A stretch of DNA of 64,000 nt. Origin: Silene latifolia (lineage: Eukaryota; Streptophyta; Magnoliopsida; Caryophyllales; Caryophyllaceae). How positions within the stretch are numbered: position 1 is the first letter of the stretch; every line of letters begins with the position of its first letter. The stretch covers positions 52,385,401-52,449,400 of the forward strand of contig NC_133529.1 in NCBI RefSeq assembly GCF_048544455.1, read 5' to 3'. Shown here piece after piece: positions 42,983 through 55,400 of the stretch. The position numbers and the translations under genes were made by a program. The notes below the pieces were generated by a model. That model had not been told where the DNA came from and did no database searches. It was given only the letters and a program-made list of their open reading frames with translations.

Positions 42983-44479
42983 TGATACTGTCGTTTCGTA
43001 CCAAAAATAAATACCTAAGTTACTGCTAACAGAAGTCAGCGGCAAGTAGGGTCGATCTCCACAGGGAGGCGGTGTACTATCTATTTGTCTATTCTATCCG
43101 TCTAAATGTCACAATTGGGGGTTTTGAATTGATTTAACTAACTAGAGACTAAAGCGAGGGAAAAAGATGAGAGAAATTAACAGCAAGAGAGAAGGGAGTA
43201 TGCTAGGAGTCGGTCCACCGTGGCAGCTATCAGATCTTATACTATCGGGAATATTAAGGCGATTAGACTATTGATAAGAAGAGCTATGGTCGTCACCTTT
43301 CGGTCCTTAAACCGCCCTAGAGCGTAAACAGCTTAACTTTCGCCCTCACTGCAATACCCTATTGTAATTAAGCAAGCCTTCCCTTCCAATCTTTCGATCT
43401 AGGTCGGGGTTAACTAAAATTACTGGTCTCCTGCATGCATTCATTCGACCTGATAACAATTAAATTGCCTAATACAATTCTATCGCAAGACTAATCTATT
43501 TAATACAATTAAAGCATTGCTACCACGGCTTCCCTAATCCTAACATACTACGGGGAATTAGCCACTCATGGAAATCAGGGAAACAAACTTAAAGGAAATA
43601 AGAATAATAAACATTAAAAGGAGAGAAAGGAGGAAAGAATTACTGAATTAAAGAGATCCGGAAAATGAACAAAAGTAACAGTAGAAAGAGTAGCAAAGTA
43701 TTCGAACCAGAGAGAAAGGGAGAGTATATGATCCTTCGATGATTACAAATGACAACCCTTACTCCTATTTATAAGAAAATAGGAATAGGATTAAACCTAA
43801 TGACGGAATTAGAGCTTAAAAGCCCAACCCGTCAGCAAAATCCACTCGATCGAGTAACTAAATCACTCGATCGAGCAAAGGCATAAAAGGAACTAGTCGA
43901 TCGAAAGGAAACATAGCTGATCGAGTACTTATTCATCCTAAACCACTCGATCGAGAAGAAGTGGCTCTCGATCGAGCAAATGGGCTCTCGATCGAACAGA
44001 AATAGTTCTCGATCGAGCACTTCTCAGCGCGTAATTCCTGCTTCGCGCACTGAACTTCAAACGGCTGCCATTTCTTCGTTACTTGGTCAAACAGGGTGAT
44101 TCCGGTGGCATTGGAAAGCTAAAAGGACAAACTTTCATCTCCAATTGGAATCACCTGAATATCTGTTGTAGAACCAGAGATATGGCTCTTACAAGCAGGA
44201 ACTAGCAAATTGAAGCACTCTCTTGGCTCGCCTAACTTCCTTACTCCAATGCGCATCTCAAAATAGCTTCATTCCCGCTCCAAATTCACTCTTCCTCCAA
44301 ATGCATGCTAAAAGGATGGTAAAAGGCTTGATTTCACTACTTTTGGGTTCATTCCTGCAAATAAGACAAAACAAACCAAAGTAGCATATTCGGGGCATTT
44401 CGTAGCATAAAACCACGATAAAAGTATAGAAATACGTGCATAAGGTAGGCTAATAAGACTATATAAAATGCACGTATCA
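42983..44479 (-). repeat. Lard-F 3' LTR
   Basis: 1497 bp. It holds five perfect CTCGATCGAG copies plus three variants between 43843 and 44016. The end is GCACGTATCA. Confidence 0.94.
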
Positions 44480-44520
44480 AATCTCCCCAAACCAAACCTT
44501 TACTCGTCCCCGAGTAAACT
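44480..44520 (-). other. Lard-F polypurine tract with upstream hairpin
   Basis: On the minus strand GGTTTGGTTTGGGGAGATT abuts the LTR and is preceded by a perfect 8-bp hairpin, TTTACTCG-GGGA-CGAGTAAA (44499-44518). A second hairpin-plus-tract unit lies at 45973-46009. Confidence 0.8.
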
Positions 44521-45119
44521 AAAATGCAACTAAAGGAACTGAAAAGATAACTCAGAGCTAGCTACAAATGCCCACTTAAACCAATTAAATGCAAGCAAAC
44601 TAACACTTATAGCAAGACAGTCAAATGCAAACGAGTTATAGGATGTTTATAATAAAGCTGAACCGTCGACCTTGCAAGACCTTAAATAATGGACTCTCGC
44701 GGGTCACTCTTCTCTCATGAAGCAAAGGGTAAGCATATGAATGTAAGAGAGAAGGAAAAATAGTCGCTCACCTAGACTACGACCCACATAAACATGCATG
44801 CAACTAATATGATAGACAATTCTAGCTACCGTACACACATTCCAACCAAACAAGGTCCTGTCACAGCCGAGGGCTTACAAAAATATGGTAAAGTGAGGCA
44901 ATGGGTAAGAAAAGGCAAAACAATTAGGGGAATGTGGAGGTATAGGCGGCCAAGCTAGTACCTAAACAAAACCATATGACAATCATCCGATTCTTAAGCA
45001 ATTATGGGATTAAGCACATGCCCTTCATTTGGCATAAAATCTCACCAAACCAAACCAAACATACTCCTCAAGTGATATAAGATAGAACATAGGAGCAGAA
45101 ACCGTCAACCAAACAACAT

Positions 45120-45240
45120 CTTTTTCATTTTTTTTTCTTTCTTTTTCTATTTTTTTTCATTCGGTTTCTCTTTCTTTTTCTTCGAATTTTTTTTTTTTTT
45201 TTTTTTTTTTCGAATTCCTTTTTTTTTTTTTTTCTTTTTC
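45120..45240. repeat. T-rich low-complexity tract
   Basis: Almost pure T/C on the plus strand (purine-only on the element's sense strand), including T runs over 20 bp. Confidence 0.8.
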
Positions 45241-45972
45241 ACGTCTTTTTTTCCTCATCAACCTCCTTTTCTTCATAAATTACCAACTCCAAATCAATAT
45301 GATATGAGCCAAGATTTGATACAATAAACAGTATACCGCAGAACAATCTAAACTAGCTTGACAAGGCAGGCTAAATTTGGATGTAGCTAAGGGTCAACTG
45401 GCAAATTTGGCTAATGTGGAGTTTATGGGTAAAAATGAAAGAAAAGGGAAATGTAAGCACCTCCCTGCATGTGACACCAACCACTAACCCGAATGTATGA
45501 CGGCAAAAAGCAATTGAATTTCATATATGTGCAAATTGACGATACATGTTATGCAAGGAGTAACTACTCACAATCCTACATGAAACTGGTCATAAATGAC
45601 ACCAGTTTATAAGGCTCTAATCCTTAGAAATTATAAGTAGGTTGCCAAAATATCAGGTCAAGTCTATTCGTTCAGCTAAATTAAACATTAACTCGTAGAT
45701 ATGCAATAAGACAAAGCTAATAAGATAATTAATTCAATGCAAGGCTTAAGCAAAAAGACAAATATAGAGCAATTTCATCATGGGAATCTACCGTTCCGAC
45801 TCAACCTATATGCTAAAATAAACATGAATTTTTTTTTGAATTTTAACAATTTTTCAAATTTTTATTGAATCTTTTGAATTTTTATGAAATAAATAACAAT
45901 GCAAACAGAAAATTAAACGTGATTACTGAATTGCAATAAAAACAATATGCAGACACAGATATGGATGCATAA

Positions 45973-46009
45973 CCTCCCCAAACCAAACCGTACAATGCCC
46001 CCATTGTAC
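45973..46009 (-). other. Second hairpin plus PPT-like module in Lard-F
   Basis: On the minus strand a perfect 8-bp hairpin GTACAATG-GGGG-CATTGTAC (45990-46009) is followed by GGTTTGGTTTGGGGAGGTT. The tract matches the true one, while the stem differs at six of eight pairs yet stays complementary. Confidence 0.75.
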
Positions 46010-46888
46010 CAAAACATGGAAAGGAAAATGCAAACTAAAGGAGGAAGAGAGTAAAAGCGGAAAACTTACAAGACACGCGAATAAGGGGACCTCCCCAAAC
46101 CGACCATGAACATGGGAGGTTGCTAAGGCCCGGAAAACCGTCTCAGGAAGCTAATCCAAGTCAGCACGTGAAAGGGCATCCAAAAACAGCTCGATCGAAA
46201 AGAAACTAGGTCGATCGAGTGGTTTCTTACTTTGCAGATACTCGATCGAGTAGATATTAGCTCGATCGAGAGGATTTGGCAGCACAAGTGCTCGATCGAG
46301 TACAAAAAGTACTCGATCGAGTGATCCGCAGCGTATTCCTGCATAATGCAATGAAAAACAGCCCGCAACTGACAAAAACAAGCACACTGAGATAGTCTAT
46401 GGTATAAAACCATTTATTACAACTGAAATTAAACTAAAACAAAATAAAATCGCCGGGTTGCCTCCCGGGTAGCGCTAGCTTCAGACAGGTCCCAGCTCGA
46501 CCTTCTTTTTCTTCGAGCCACTATAATTAGTTACAATCAAAGCAACTCAAAGCGCGCAGCAACCTGTCAAATAGCTGCGCATGTGCTACACAACAGCATA
46601 AGTAGCACCAAAGTGGAATACAGAAATAGGAAATGAAATTATGTAAGCATTTAAGTCTAACAAATTTCCTATGTGAGCTCCTAAATTTATCCACAAAATA
46701 AAGGAGCGCGGGAGCAATTGTCAATATATGGGGGTCCCGATTCAGATTAACAGTTTTGAGATGATAAGGACGGTGAAAATTCTTTAAATTAATCGACCAT
46801 ATGAGAGGAGGTATAACTTTAAAAGAAACAGCGCGAGTCAAACGAGGCAAAATACTATTAGAACAAACAATAATAAAATTATCGTTTA

Positions 46889-47483
46889 CTACTCAGATCG
46901 GTCGCTCTTAATGACGGAATCATAGGTAAAAGAGCTTATTACCTCTTCCGTGCTAGGAGCAATTACCGTCTCAACTGCTTCTTCATCAACCTCCTCAGTG
47001 GAATCCATCCCGTAAATCGCAGCTTCAAGTGCATCCGACTCGGCTGTGAATAGGGGAGGTTTACCGTAACCTTCATCATCGTCATACTCGTCATCCAAAT
47101 CAAACCAAAATGACGAACCAAAGCTCCCAATGGCCATTTCAGTCGATCGAGCAGAATAATCACTCGATCGACCAACTTCCTCCCGCATCTCACTCGATCG
47201 AGTAACAACATCACTCGATCGAGAACTATCCTCCTGCATGTCACTCGATCGAGAAGGGATATTACTCGATCGAGGATCGTCTTCTCGGAAATTCACTCGA
47301 TCGACCATTATAAGTCACTCGATCGAGTGATTCTTCCTGCATAGAGCTGAAATCTTCACGTGGGGCAGTGAAATATGAAAGGAACTCGTCGTCCGAGTCA
47401 TGGAAGTCATCCTCATCATTGGGCAACACGGTTTCCTCAGGAGAAAAACCGCTCTCAGCAAGGTAAACCTCTTCTTCTTGCAT
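46889..47483 (-). pseudogene. Lard-F Ser/Arg-repeat ORF of unknown function
   Basis: The frame 46889-47308 (139 residues) begins MVDRVNFREDDPRSSN and repeats RSS/RSSD/RSSE because CTCGATCGAG copies are translated in register, then turns acidic (DLDDEYDDDEGYG). The overlapping frame 47262-47483 carries another acidic stretch (PNDEDDFHDSDDEF). Together they may be one frameshifted ORF. I do not recognise a domain; an acidic gag-like protein is possible but unsupported. Confidence 0.45.
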
Positions 47484-47500
47484 CTCGGTTGCTAACCGAG

Positions 47501-47908
47501 CTATTTGTGACTCAGTTCGGGGATTCGAGCGTCCATATACCTATCACTCTCTTGCATTTGTGATACAAGCATTCTCATTAAATATGTCGACTCCGCGATC
47601 TCTTCTCTCTCCATCTCATTTGCTAATTGAGCAATTGCAGACTCGAGCTCATCAAATCGCGAGACATATTCTTGCACTTGGAATGCAAGTGCCTCCATCA
47701 AGGATTTCAGCTCCGCAATGTCTTCTTCTTGTATATCAGGGGAATCTTGTTGCGGTGGCCATTGATAGGGCGGATGTGGCGGCACAACTACAGCTGCATT
47801 GTGCTCAGCAGAACCACATCTCCCGTAGCAGATCACCGGCTGTTCCATATAATGGGACATCGGTGATGGGTCAAAGGTACTCAAGCCTTCCCTTTGACTG
47901 TCTTTCAC
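47501..47908 (-). CDS. Lard-F 135-residue ORF, unknown, coiled-coil-like
   Basis: MKDSQREGLSTFDPSP starts it. The middle is proline-rich (PPHPPYQWPPQQD) and the end is a heptad-like acidic helix (ELKSLMEALAFQVQEYVSRF, ELESAIAQLANEMEREE). It is the first frame after the leader, where gag is expected, so a Gag-derived N-terminal piece is plausible. No zinc knuckle or capsid motif is seen. The upstream frame stays closed, so the ATG at 47908 is the likely start. Confidence 0.45.
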   Translation of the reverse strand: MKDSQREGLSTFDPSPMSHYMEQPVICYGRCGSAEHNAAVVVPPHPPYQWPPQQDSPDIQEEDIAELKSLMEALAFQVQEYVSRFDELESAIAQLANEMEREEIAESTYLMRMLVSQMQESDRYMDARIPELSHK

Positions 47909-48044
47909 CTAGAACTGTCTAGGTAGTACCTGTAAGGCCTATCAAAACAAAGACTAAACAAAAGATTAAAACGGCCTCAAGGGAAAAATCCCCCTGAGGC
48001 TAAAAACAGATAAAATTAAACAAATAAATAAATAGATTGCCTCC

Positions 48045-48062
48045 CTAAGCAACGGCGCCAAA
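48045..48062 (-). other. Lard-F primer-binding site
   Basis: The minus strand reads TGGCGCCGTTGCTTAGGG just inside the 5' LTR, after AATTT. TGGCGCCGTTGC is the common primer-site start of Tat/Athila-group elements. Confidence 0.85.
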
Positions 48063-48065
48063 ATT

Positions 48066-49564
48066 TGATACTCGTCGTTTCGCACCAAAAATAAATACCT
48101 AAGTTATCGCTAATGAAGTCGGCGGCAAGTAGGGTCGATCTCCACAGGGAGGCGGTGTACTATCTATTTGTCTATTCTATCCGTCTAAATGTCACAATTG
48201 GGGGTTTTGAATTGATTTAACTAACTAGAGACTAAAGCGAGGGAAAAAGATGAGAGAAATTAACAGCAAGAGAGAAGGGAGTATGCTAGGAGTCGGTCCA
48301 CCGTGGCAGCTATCAGATCTTATACTATCGGGAATATTAAGGCGATTAGACTATTGATAAGAAGAGCTATGGTCGTCACCTTTCGGTCCTTAAACCGCCC
48401 TAGAGCGTAAAAATGACTTAACTTTCGCCCTCACTGCAATACCCTATTGTAATTAAGCAAGCCTTCCCTTCCAATCTTTCGATCTAGGTCGGGGTTAACT
48501 AAAATTATTGGTCTCCTGCATGCATTCATTCGACCTGATAACAATTAAATTGCCTAATACAATTCTATCGCAAGACTAATCTATTTAATACAATTAAAGC
48601 ATTGCTACCACGGCTTCCCTAATCCTAACATACTACGGGGAATTAGCCACTCATGGAAATCAGGGAAACAAACTTAAAGGAAATAAGAATAATAAACATT
48701 AAAAGGAGAGAAAGGAGGAAAGAATTACTGAATTAAAGAGATCCGGAAAATGAACAAAAGTAACAGTAGAAAGAGTAGCAAAGTATTCGAACCAGAGAGA
48801 AAGGGAGAGTATATGATCCTTCGATGATTACAAATGACAACCCTTACTCCTATTTATAAGAAAATAGGAATAGGATTAAACCTAATGACGGAATTAGAGC
48901 TTAAAAGCCCAACCCGTCAGCAAAATCCACTCGATCGAGTAACTAAATCACTCGATCGAGCAAAGGCATAAAAGGAACTAGTCGATCGAAAGGAAACATA
49001 GCTGATCGAGTACTTATTCATCCTAAACCACTCGATCGAGAAGAAGTGGCTCTCGATCGAGCAAATGGGCTCTCGATCGAACAGAAATAGTTCTCGATCG
49101 AGCACTTCTCAGCGCGTAATTCCTGCTTCGCGCACTGAACTTCAAACGGCTGCCATTTCTTCGTTACTTGGTCAAACAGGGTGATTCCGGTGGCATTGGA
49201 AAGCTAAAAGGACAAACTTTCATCTCCAATTGGAATCACCTGAATATCTGTTGTAGAACCAGAGATATGGCTCTTACAAGCAGGAACTAGCAAATTGAAG
49301 CACTCTCTTGGCTCGCCTAACTTCCTTACTCCAATGCGCATCTCAAAATAGCTTCATTCCCGCTCCAAATTCACTCTTCCTCCAAATGCATGCTAAAAGG
49401 ATGGTAAAAGGCTTGATTTCACTACTTTTGGGTTCATTCCTGCAAATAAGACAAAACAAACCAAAGTAGCATATTCGGGGCATTTCGTAGCATAAAACCA
49501 CGATAAAAGTATAGAAATACGTGCATAAGGTAGGCTAATAAGACTATATAAAATGCACGTATCA
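48066..49564 (-). repeat. Lard-F 5' LTR
   Basis: 1499 bp, the same as 42983-44479 with small differences near the edge (CGTCGTTTCGCACC versus GTCGTTTCGTACC) and a few elsewhere. Contains the same palindrome cluster (48930-49105). Followed by TAAAG (49565-49569). Confidence 0.94.
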
Positions 49565-51177
49565 TAAAGCCATTTGCATTGAAGGGGACGAACCTTAGCA
49601 GGTAAGTCAACAAGATCCCACACGTTGTTCTCATACATGGAGTCCATCTCGGATTGCATGGCCTCAAGCCATAGCTTTGAGTCAGAACTAGTCATGGCAC
49701 CTTTATAGGTTGCGGGTTCACTACTCGTTAAGAGTAGAACGTCATCTATGTCATGTTCCTCGACCATACCAATGTATCTGTCTGGAGGAATAGAGACTCT
49801 TCCCGACCTCCTAGGTTCCTCAGGAATATTCACCGCAGCCGGGATTGAAGGAACAGGTTCCTCCAATGGTTGCTCGGTGTTTGGTTCTGGAATCTCCGAC
49901 AGGTCGAAGGTTCTATCACTCTTTGCATTCTCAAGAAATTCCTTCTCTAAGAATGTCGCACTGGCCGCAACAAAGACACGTTGTTCGGTTGGCGAATAGA
50001 AGTAATGACCAAGTGTTCCTTTAGGGTAACCTATAAAGTATGTCTTGACTGATCGCGGGCCGAGCTTATCTTCAGGTCTCCACTTGACATAAGCCTCGCA
50101 GCCCCAAACCCGTATAAAGGACAAGTTAGGGACCGTTCCCTTCCATAGTTCATATGGAGTCTTGTCAACAGCTTTAGACGGACTTCGGTTAAGTATTAGA
50201 GCGGTGACGAGAAGAGCATAACCCCACAATGAGTCGAGGCAACACGGTGTGACTCATCATGGATCGAACCATATCAAGTAGTGTTCGATTTCTCCGTTCG
50301 GACACACCATTCAACCGAGGTGTTCCGGTGGAGTTAAGCGTAGGGCAATCCCACAAGTCCTTTAGGTGTTGATCAAACTCGTGAGAAAGATACTCGCCAC
50401 CACGATCCGAACGCAGTGTTTTAATCTTTCTACCTAATAGGTTCTGCACTGCTCGGTATTCCTTGAATTTCTCAAAGGATTCACTTTTGTGCTTCATTAA
50501 GTAGACATAGCCATATCTACTTAAATCGTCCGTGAAAGTGATGAAATACCTATAGCCTTCTCGTGCGGTGATTGACATAGGTCCACATACATCCGTGTGT
50601 ATGAGCCCTAATAGGTCAGCAGCGCGCATTCCAACACCTTTGAAGGAAATCCGAGTCATCTTACCGATGAGATATGATTCACACGTGCCAAATGATTGAA
50701 AATCAAAGGCCGAGATAGCTCCATGTTTGATGAGCTGTTTTACGCGTTTCTCATTAATGTGTCCATATACGGCGATTGCCATAGATACGTTTGATCTTTG
50801 TCACCAACCTTTAACTTTTTATTCGGTACGTGTAATATTTCGGTGGTCTGATCTAAAACATAAATTTCATTCATGGAGACTGCCTTGCCATAAATCATAT
50901 CGTGTAAAGAGAAAATGCAAGTATTATTCTCTATTACAAATGAAAAACCAAGTTTGTCAAGTGCAGAAACTGAAATAATGTTTTTCGAAAGACTGGGTAC
51001 ATAATAGCAATCATATAATGATAACTCAAATCCGCTAGGAAGATGGATCACATATGTTCCCCTCGAGACGGCAGCCACTCTTGCTCCATTCCCGACACGC
51101 AGGTCAACCTCACCCTTTACGAGAGGCTCGAGATTTCGGAGGCCCTGCACATGATTACACAGATGAGAACCACAACC
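49565..51177 (-). pseudogene. Cop-E protease remainder, integrase and RT linker
   Basis: Minus-strand frames 50740-51177, 50189-50782 and 49565-50229 together give the post-protease region (HLCNHVQGLRN), the integrase zinc part (GHINEKRVKQL...CESYLIGKM, where the second zinc cysteine appears replaced by tyrosine), the core (HTDVCGPMSI, SDRGGEYLSHEF, SERRNRTLLD), the C-terminal part (LILNRSPSKAV, CEAYVKWRPEDKLG) and the linker up to PLQCKW. Frame changes occur near 50200, 50340 and 50770. The YKI of the RT start lies beyond the Lard-F insertion at 42980. Confidence 0.85.
51173..51177. repeat. Target-site duplication of Cop-G, left copy (CAACC)
   Basis: Repeated at 59953-59957. Confidence 0.94.
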
Positions 51178-52443
51178 TGTTGGGAAATGTGTCCTCAACA
51201 ATAGTGCGATCATGTGATTTAAATATCATTATTAAATCTCATTTTAAAGAATACAATTGGGAAGTAATTTTGTTACTGTCAACTGGTCAACATATATCGG
51301 TAATGATTGGCTGACTAGAGTTTGACATTACTGTCGTGTGACGGTGGTGATTAGTTGACCCCCTAGGTCATACCTATAGGGCAATACTCTTAATTGATCA
51401 TTTAATTAATCGTATAATGTTACGAGTTAATTAAATTACTTGAAAAATTGACGGACGATTTTGGAAGTAAAAATTTACGTATCAAATTGAAATATGATTA
51501 AATGAGATACGGTCTGAGTAATCGAATTGTTTCATTACTCGGATGAAATTGTTGTTTAAAGAAACAATCGGAATTGAATGAATTATTATAAATATGATTT
51601 ATAAATTGGTAAAATATTTTGGTATAAGTAATTATGAATTACTAAGTCGATTTTTGTATATGACGTATTTTTATTAATACGTTGATTTTTAATATGATAA
51701 AAATACATTGCATTGTTACATGTCATGTAACATGTAACATGTGACAAAATTGACAAATGACAAAATATAAAATGGACTTTCCATTTTATAAGTACCGAAA
51801 TATTAAGAAGGTTTTTAGTGGAAAAATTGTGTTAATTATTTTAATAAGAGAAAACACAATGATCATCTACCTATGTGTAGCCATGCAAGCCTACATTTCT
51901 TGGGTAGAAAAATTAGCCCATGCATTGGGCTCTCCTTCCCTCCCAATCGGCTCTACGTAGAAAAGAACAAGAGTTCTTTTACTTAAAATAATTATTATTC
52001 ACCATATGTATGTGTGGGTGATTATTATTATTCATTCAACCATGTAAAATTATTTTTAGAGAGATAAAAATAATACTCTTCCTCTCCACATCTCCTACCC
52101 GGTTTTAGGAGTCTAAACCAAACAAATTTTTGGTTCATTTTTCATGAGATTAATATTATACTAGCTCAAATAATATTAATTAGATTAAGAGTTAAGCTTT
52201 GGGTATTATTCCTAAGGAGAGATCCTACACTTGGATCTTGTTCTTCCATTAAAGGAAAGCTCAAGAACAAAAGAAAAGGAGATTTCTTTTGTGCCCATTT
52301 GAACCGAAATTTCATTGTAAGAAAATGATTTCTTCTCTTTTATTATATTGTTTGCATGCATAAAATCCGTATTTAATTTTATGACAAATTAATTTCGACA
52401 TATATGAGTATGTTAGTATGTATATAGATCTACATTTCCTTCA
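51178..52443 (+). repeat. Cop-G 5' LTR
   Basis: TGTTGGGAAATGTGTCC...ACATTTCCTTCA. The 67-codon frame at 51757-51960 recurs in the 3' LTR and is not considered a gene. Confidence 0.94.
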
Positions 52444-52445
52444 AT

Positions 52446-52462
52446 TGGTATCAGAGCCACGG
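52446..52462 (+). other. Cop-G primer-binding site
   Basis: TGGTATCAGAGCCACGG, 2 bp after the LTR; a clear initiator-tRNA-Met site. Confidence 0.93.
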
Positions 52463-55400
52463 TTGTTTGCATGAAAATTGGTTAAAAGTTTTTCCGAGTT
52501 ATAAGAATAACAAAATAAAACTTGTAAATTTTGTGTTATTATGATATATCACGAAATCATTACATGCATGTTAATATTTCTGGTCCTAAAGTGTTTTGGG
52601 ATATTATGGTTAATTTTTCGGATTTTTATTGTTCATAATTTACAATAATGGCATTTAAATGTGATTTTATGAGTAAAAATGTCATTTTTGGTCTAAAAAT
52701 AGCTATACTTCGAATTTTCACTTGGTTTTTGGATATGTTGTCACATATATTATTTTGAGATAACCTGTAAATTTTCATAATTTTTGGACTTGTTATGCTC
52801 GAAAAATGAATTTATCATTATTAAATTCGGATTTAAGTGAAAAATAGGTTAATATGAGTTAAATTTCGAATCTGGTCATAGAAAATTAATATGTTGTCAC
52901 ATGCAATTTTACAAGATGTGTGTAAAATAATTGGCTATAAAGAAGTCTTTTTGCATGATTTATGAATTTTTGAAGAAAAATGGCATAAATAGTGACATTA
53001 TTAGTGAAAATTAATAAAAAACATAATCTATGACTTAGGAAAAACGTCTAATGTTGCATTTTATTATATTTTTTCAGATCTAAAATTGAAAAGTTAATGA
53101 AAATAATTTTTCCATGTTTTCATGATTATTTTATTAAAAATCGATAAACCGCAACATTGTTTTTCCGGAAAAATTTCGAAATTTTTAACCTAAGATTTTG
53201 AACATTATGAGTGTCATGGATTTTTCCAGAATGTTCATGAGTTTAAATTTCAAATTTTGAATTTATTTGGAATTTTTGTGATTTATTTGAAGTTTAATGG
53301 CTTATTTTGTAATTTTTGGTCCATTTATGAACAATTTTGTAAATAAAGGTTAATTATGGTCAAATTGTTAGTGAAGACTATATTTTGAGTCCTAAGAGGT
53401 TAGGGTAATTAACTTATGCATAAATATGAGTTTATGTATTTTTGTGATTATAAAATGTTGAAATCACGCAAATCCGTAAAAACCGAGTAATATACGATAT
53501 TGGCTAATTAAAGGCGATTTAGCATAAAAATTGAGCATGTTCATACATATTATAATGCTGCATTTTCTTTATGATTGTCATAATTTTTAATTTATGTAAT
53601 TTTGTATTATGTATTTTTACTTAGTATGGCCTTAGATTTTAATTGGTATTTCCCGAAATGTATGGGAATATCGATTCGGTTGTAATTTTTATTGTGATCT
53701 CGTATCACCGTTTTGTAATTTAATAGATTTATTTTATTTTAGTTACAAATGTATAATAGGAAATTATGTAATTTATTATGTAATTTTATTCATTCCGGAG
53801 TTCCAAAAGACGGATTTCTTCAAGAATGGCGATACATAAAGACGGTGTTACCTCGAGATGCGTGCCACAACCGAAGTTCAAGGGACCAATGGAGTTGGTT
53901 TCCGAATTTGTAATAGTTAAAGAGTTTTTCTATTTTAGGAAAGGCCATACTAGGATTTATTTATCTTTATGCTTGCATTTTATTTTATGTCACATGCATC
54001 GCTAAATCGCCATAACTAAACATGCATTGTCTTATCGAGTTTATCGACCGTGTCAAGTATAATTATCGTAGTTCACCGCTTTAGTTCACTTAAAACGTGA
54101 TAGATAATAATTTGACATGACCTCTCGCTAAAACTATCAATTGAGACATAGCCTTACCAAATAGTAGAAACCATGAAAACCTATTTCGTGAGGGAGTGCA
54201 CTCGGCCACACCGGGGTACAAACCTTGTTACGTAGGGGAAGTGGGTGATAAATGTCTATCCACCAAATTCATGTTGATGAGGGTTTCATCGGCCACACCG
54301 TGCCCAAGTTAATGTGGGTTTGGATCATGGACACATTTATTCGAAATTTGGATTGAACTCAACAAAAGTTTTTCGATAAGGGTTTTATCGGCCACACCGT
54401 CCCCTTGTTGAATGTGTTTTGGGCTAAAGATAAATGTTAATGTAATATTATCGACCAAGAGTTCTAAAAGTAGAATCGATTAAAGAGTTAATCCACCGAG
54501 TTATATTGATAAGGGTTTCATCGGCCACACCGTGCCTAAGTCGATATGAATTTGGGTCTTGGAATCATTTATCATAGTTGGGTAGAGGTCACTATGTAAA
54601 TGCTTTACTTGTTATTTACAAGTATTAATAAAACGATAAATGTTAAGTTTTCCACTATTCCGTTGTTATATTGTTCTATTTCTTTACCACAATTCATATA
54701 TGATATCATTTCGTTTTTGATTCAAATCTCCATTAAAACATCGTAACTAAAGACAAATATGAATTTGCTTCTAAAACCTCATATGAACCATTGCTAAGGA
54801 TCTCTTGTAAAGAGTATAGATTAAAGTTATTCATTATCAAACAGGTTTTTGATTCTTGACTAACACATCTACTTACAATGGATTGTTTTTCATATACTTA
54901 AATGAATTAAGTACCTTGAAGCGATAAATTGTTTTGGTGATTAGATTTTCAGAATTCGTAATTGACCAAAATAACGCAACCACTTCAATGAAAGTTTTAA
55001 GATTAAAACGAACAAATGAAGAGTGATCTTCATGAATTCAATTTTGCTTCTCAAAGCAAAGACTCATTGAATTGAGTGGGAGCATTCTCTTAAACCGTTA
55101 AGATGAGGATGAGGTTCAAGAAGTAAAGATTATAATGGAATTGATACAAGGTAATGTTAAAGGTAAAGTTGTTGAGAATAACGATACTAAACCTATCAAT
55201 CCCGACCGATAAAGTTTCCATTGTCTTAAATGTTGGACACTAGAAAGGAAACTACCCCAAATTATTGAAGAATCAGCAAGTTAGTTGTGGGACATCTAAT
55301 GAGACCTTCTTCGTTAAATGTTTATATGATTAAACATAAATTTTGCTAGTACTACTTCGTCGATATTAGAAATCGGTGGTGGTTTTCATCATTATGTTTG

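Larger units (their letters stand above)
44521..46888 (-). other. Lard-F non-coding internal region
   Basis: No gene supported. Holds a pyrimidine/T-rich tract (45120-45240), a second hairpin-polypurine module (45973-46009), a weaker third one (46091-46115) and a CTCGATCGAG cluster (46190-46322, four perfect copies plus two variants). Confidence 0.65.
42983..49564 (-). mobile_element. Lard-F: non-autonomous LTR element inside Cop-E
   Basis: 1.5-kb LTRs (42983-44479 and 48066-49564, TGATAC...GTATCA ends), primer site TTTTGGCGCCGTTGC at the right and G-rich polypurine tract at the left place it on the minus strand, with a perfect TAAAG duplication. The 3.6 kb internal region has no protease, RT or integrase, only short frames (46889-47908) without a recognised domain. 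LTR sequence resembles the Athila-like solo LTR at 23290. The few LTR differences (about ten seen) indicate recent insertion. Confidence 0.92.

Noticed and set aside
51757..51960. 67-codon frame duplicated at 59266-59469
   Set aside because: Duplication reflects the two Cop-G LTRs. There is no domain, and the position inside an LTR makes a gene unlikely.
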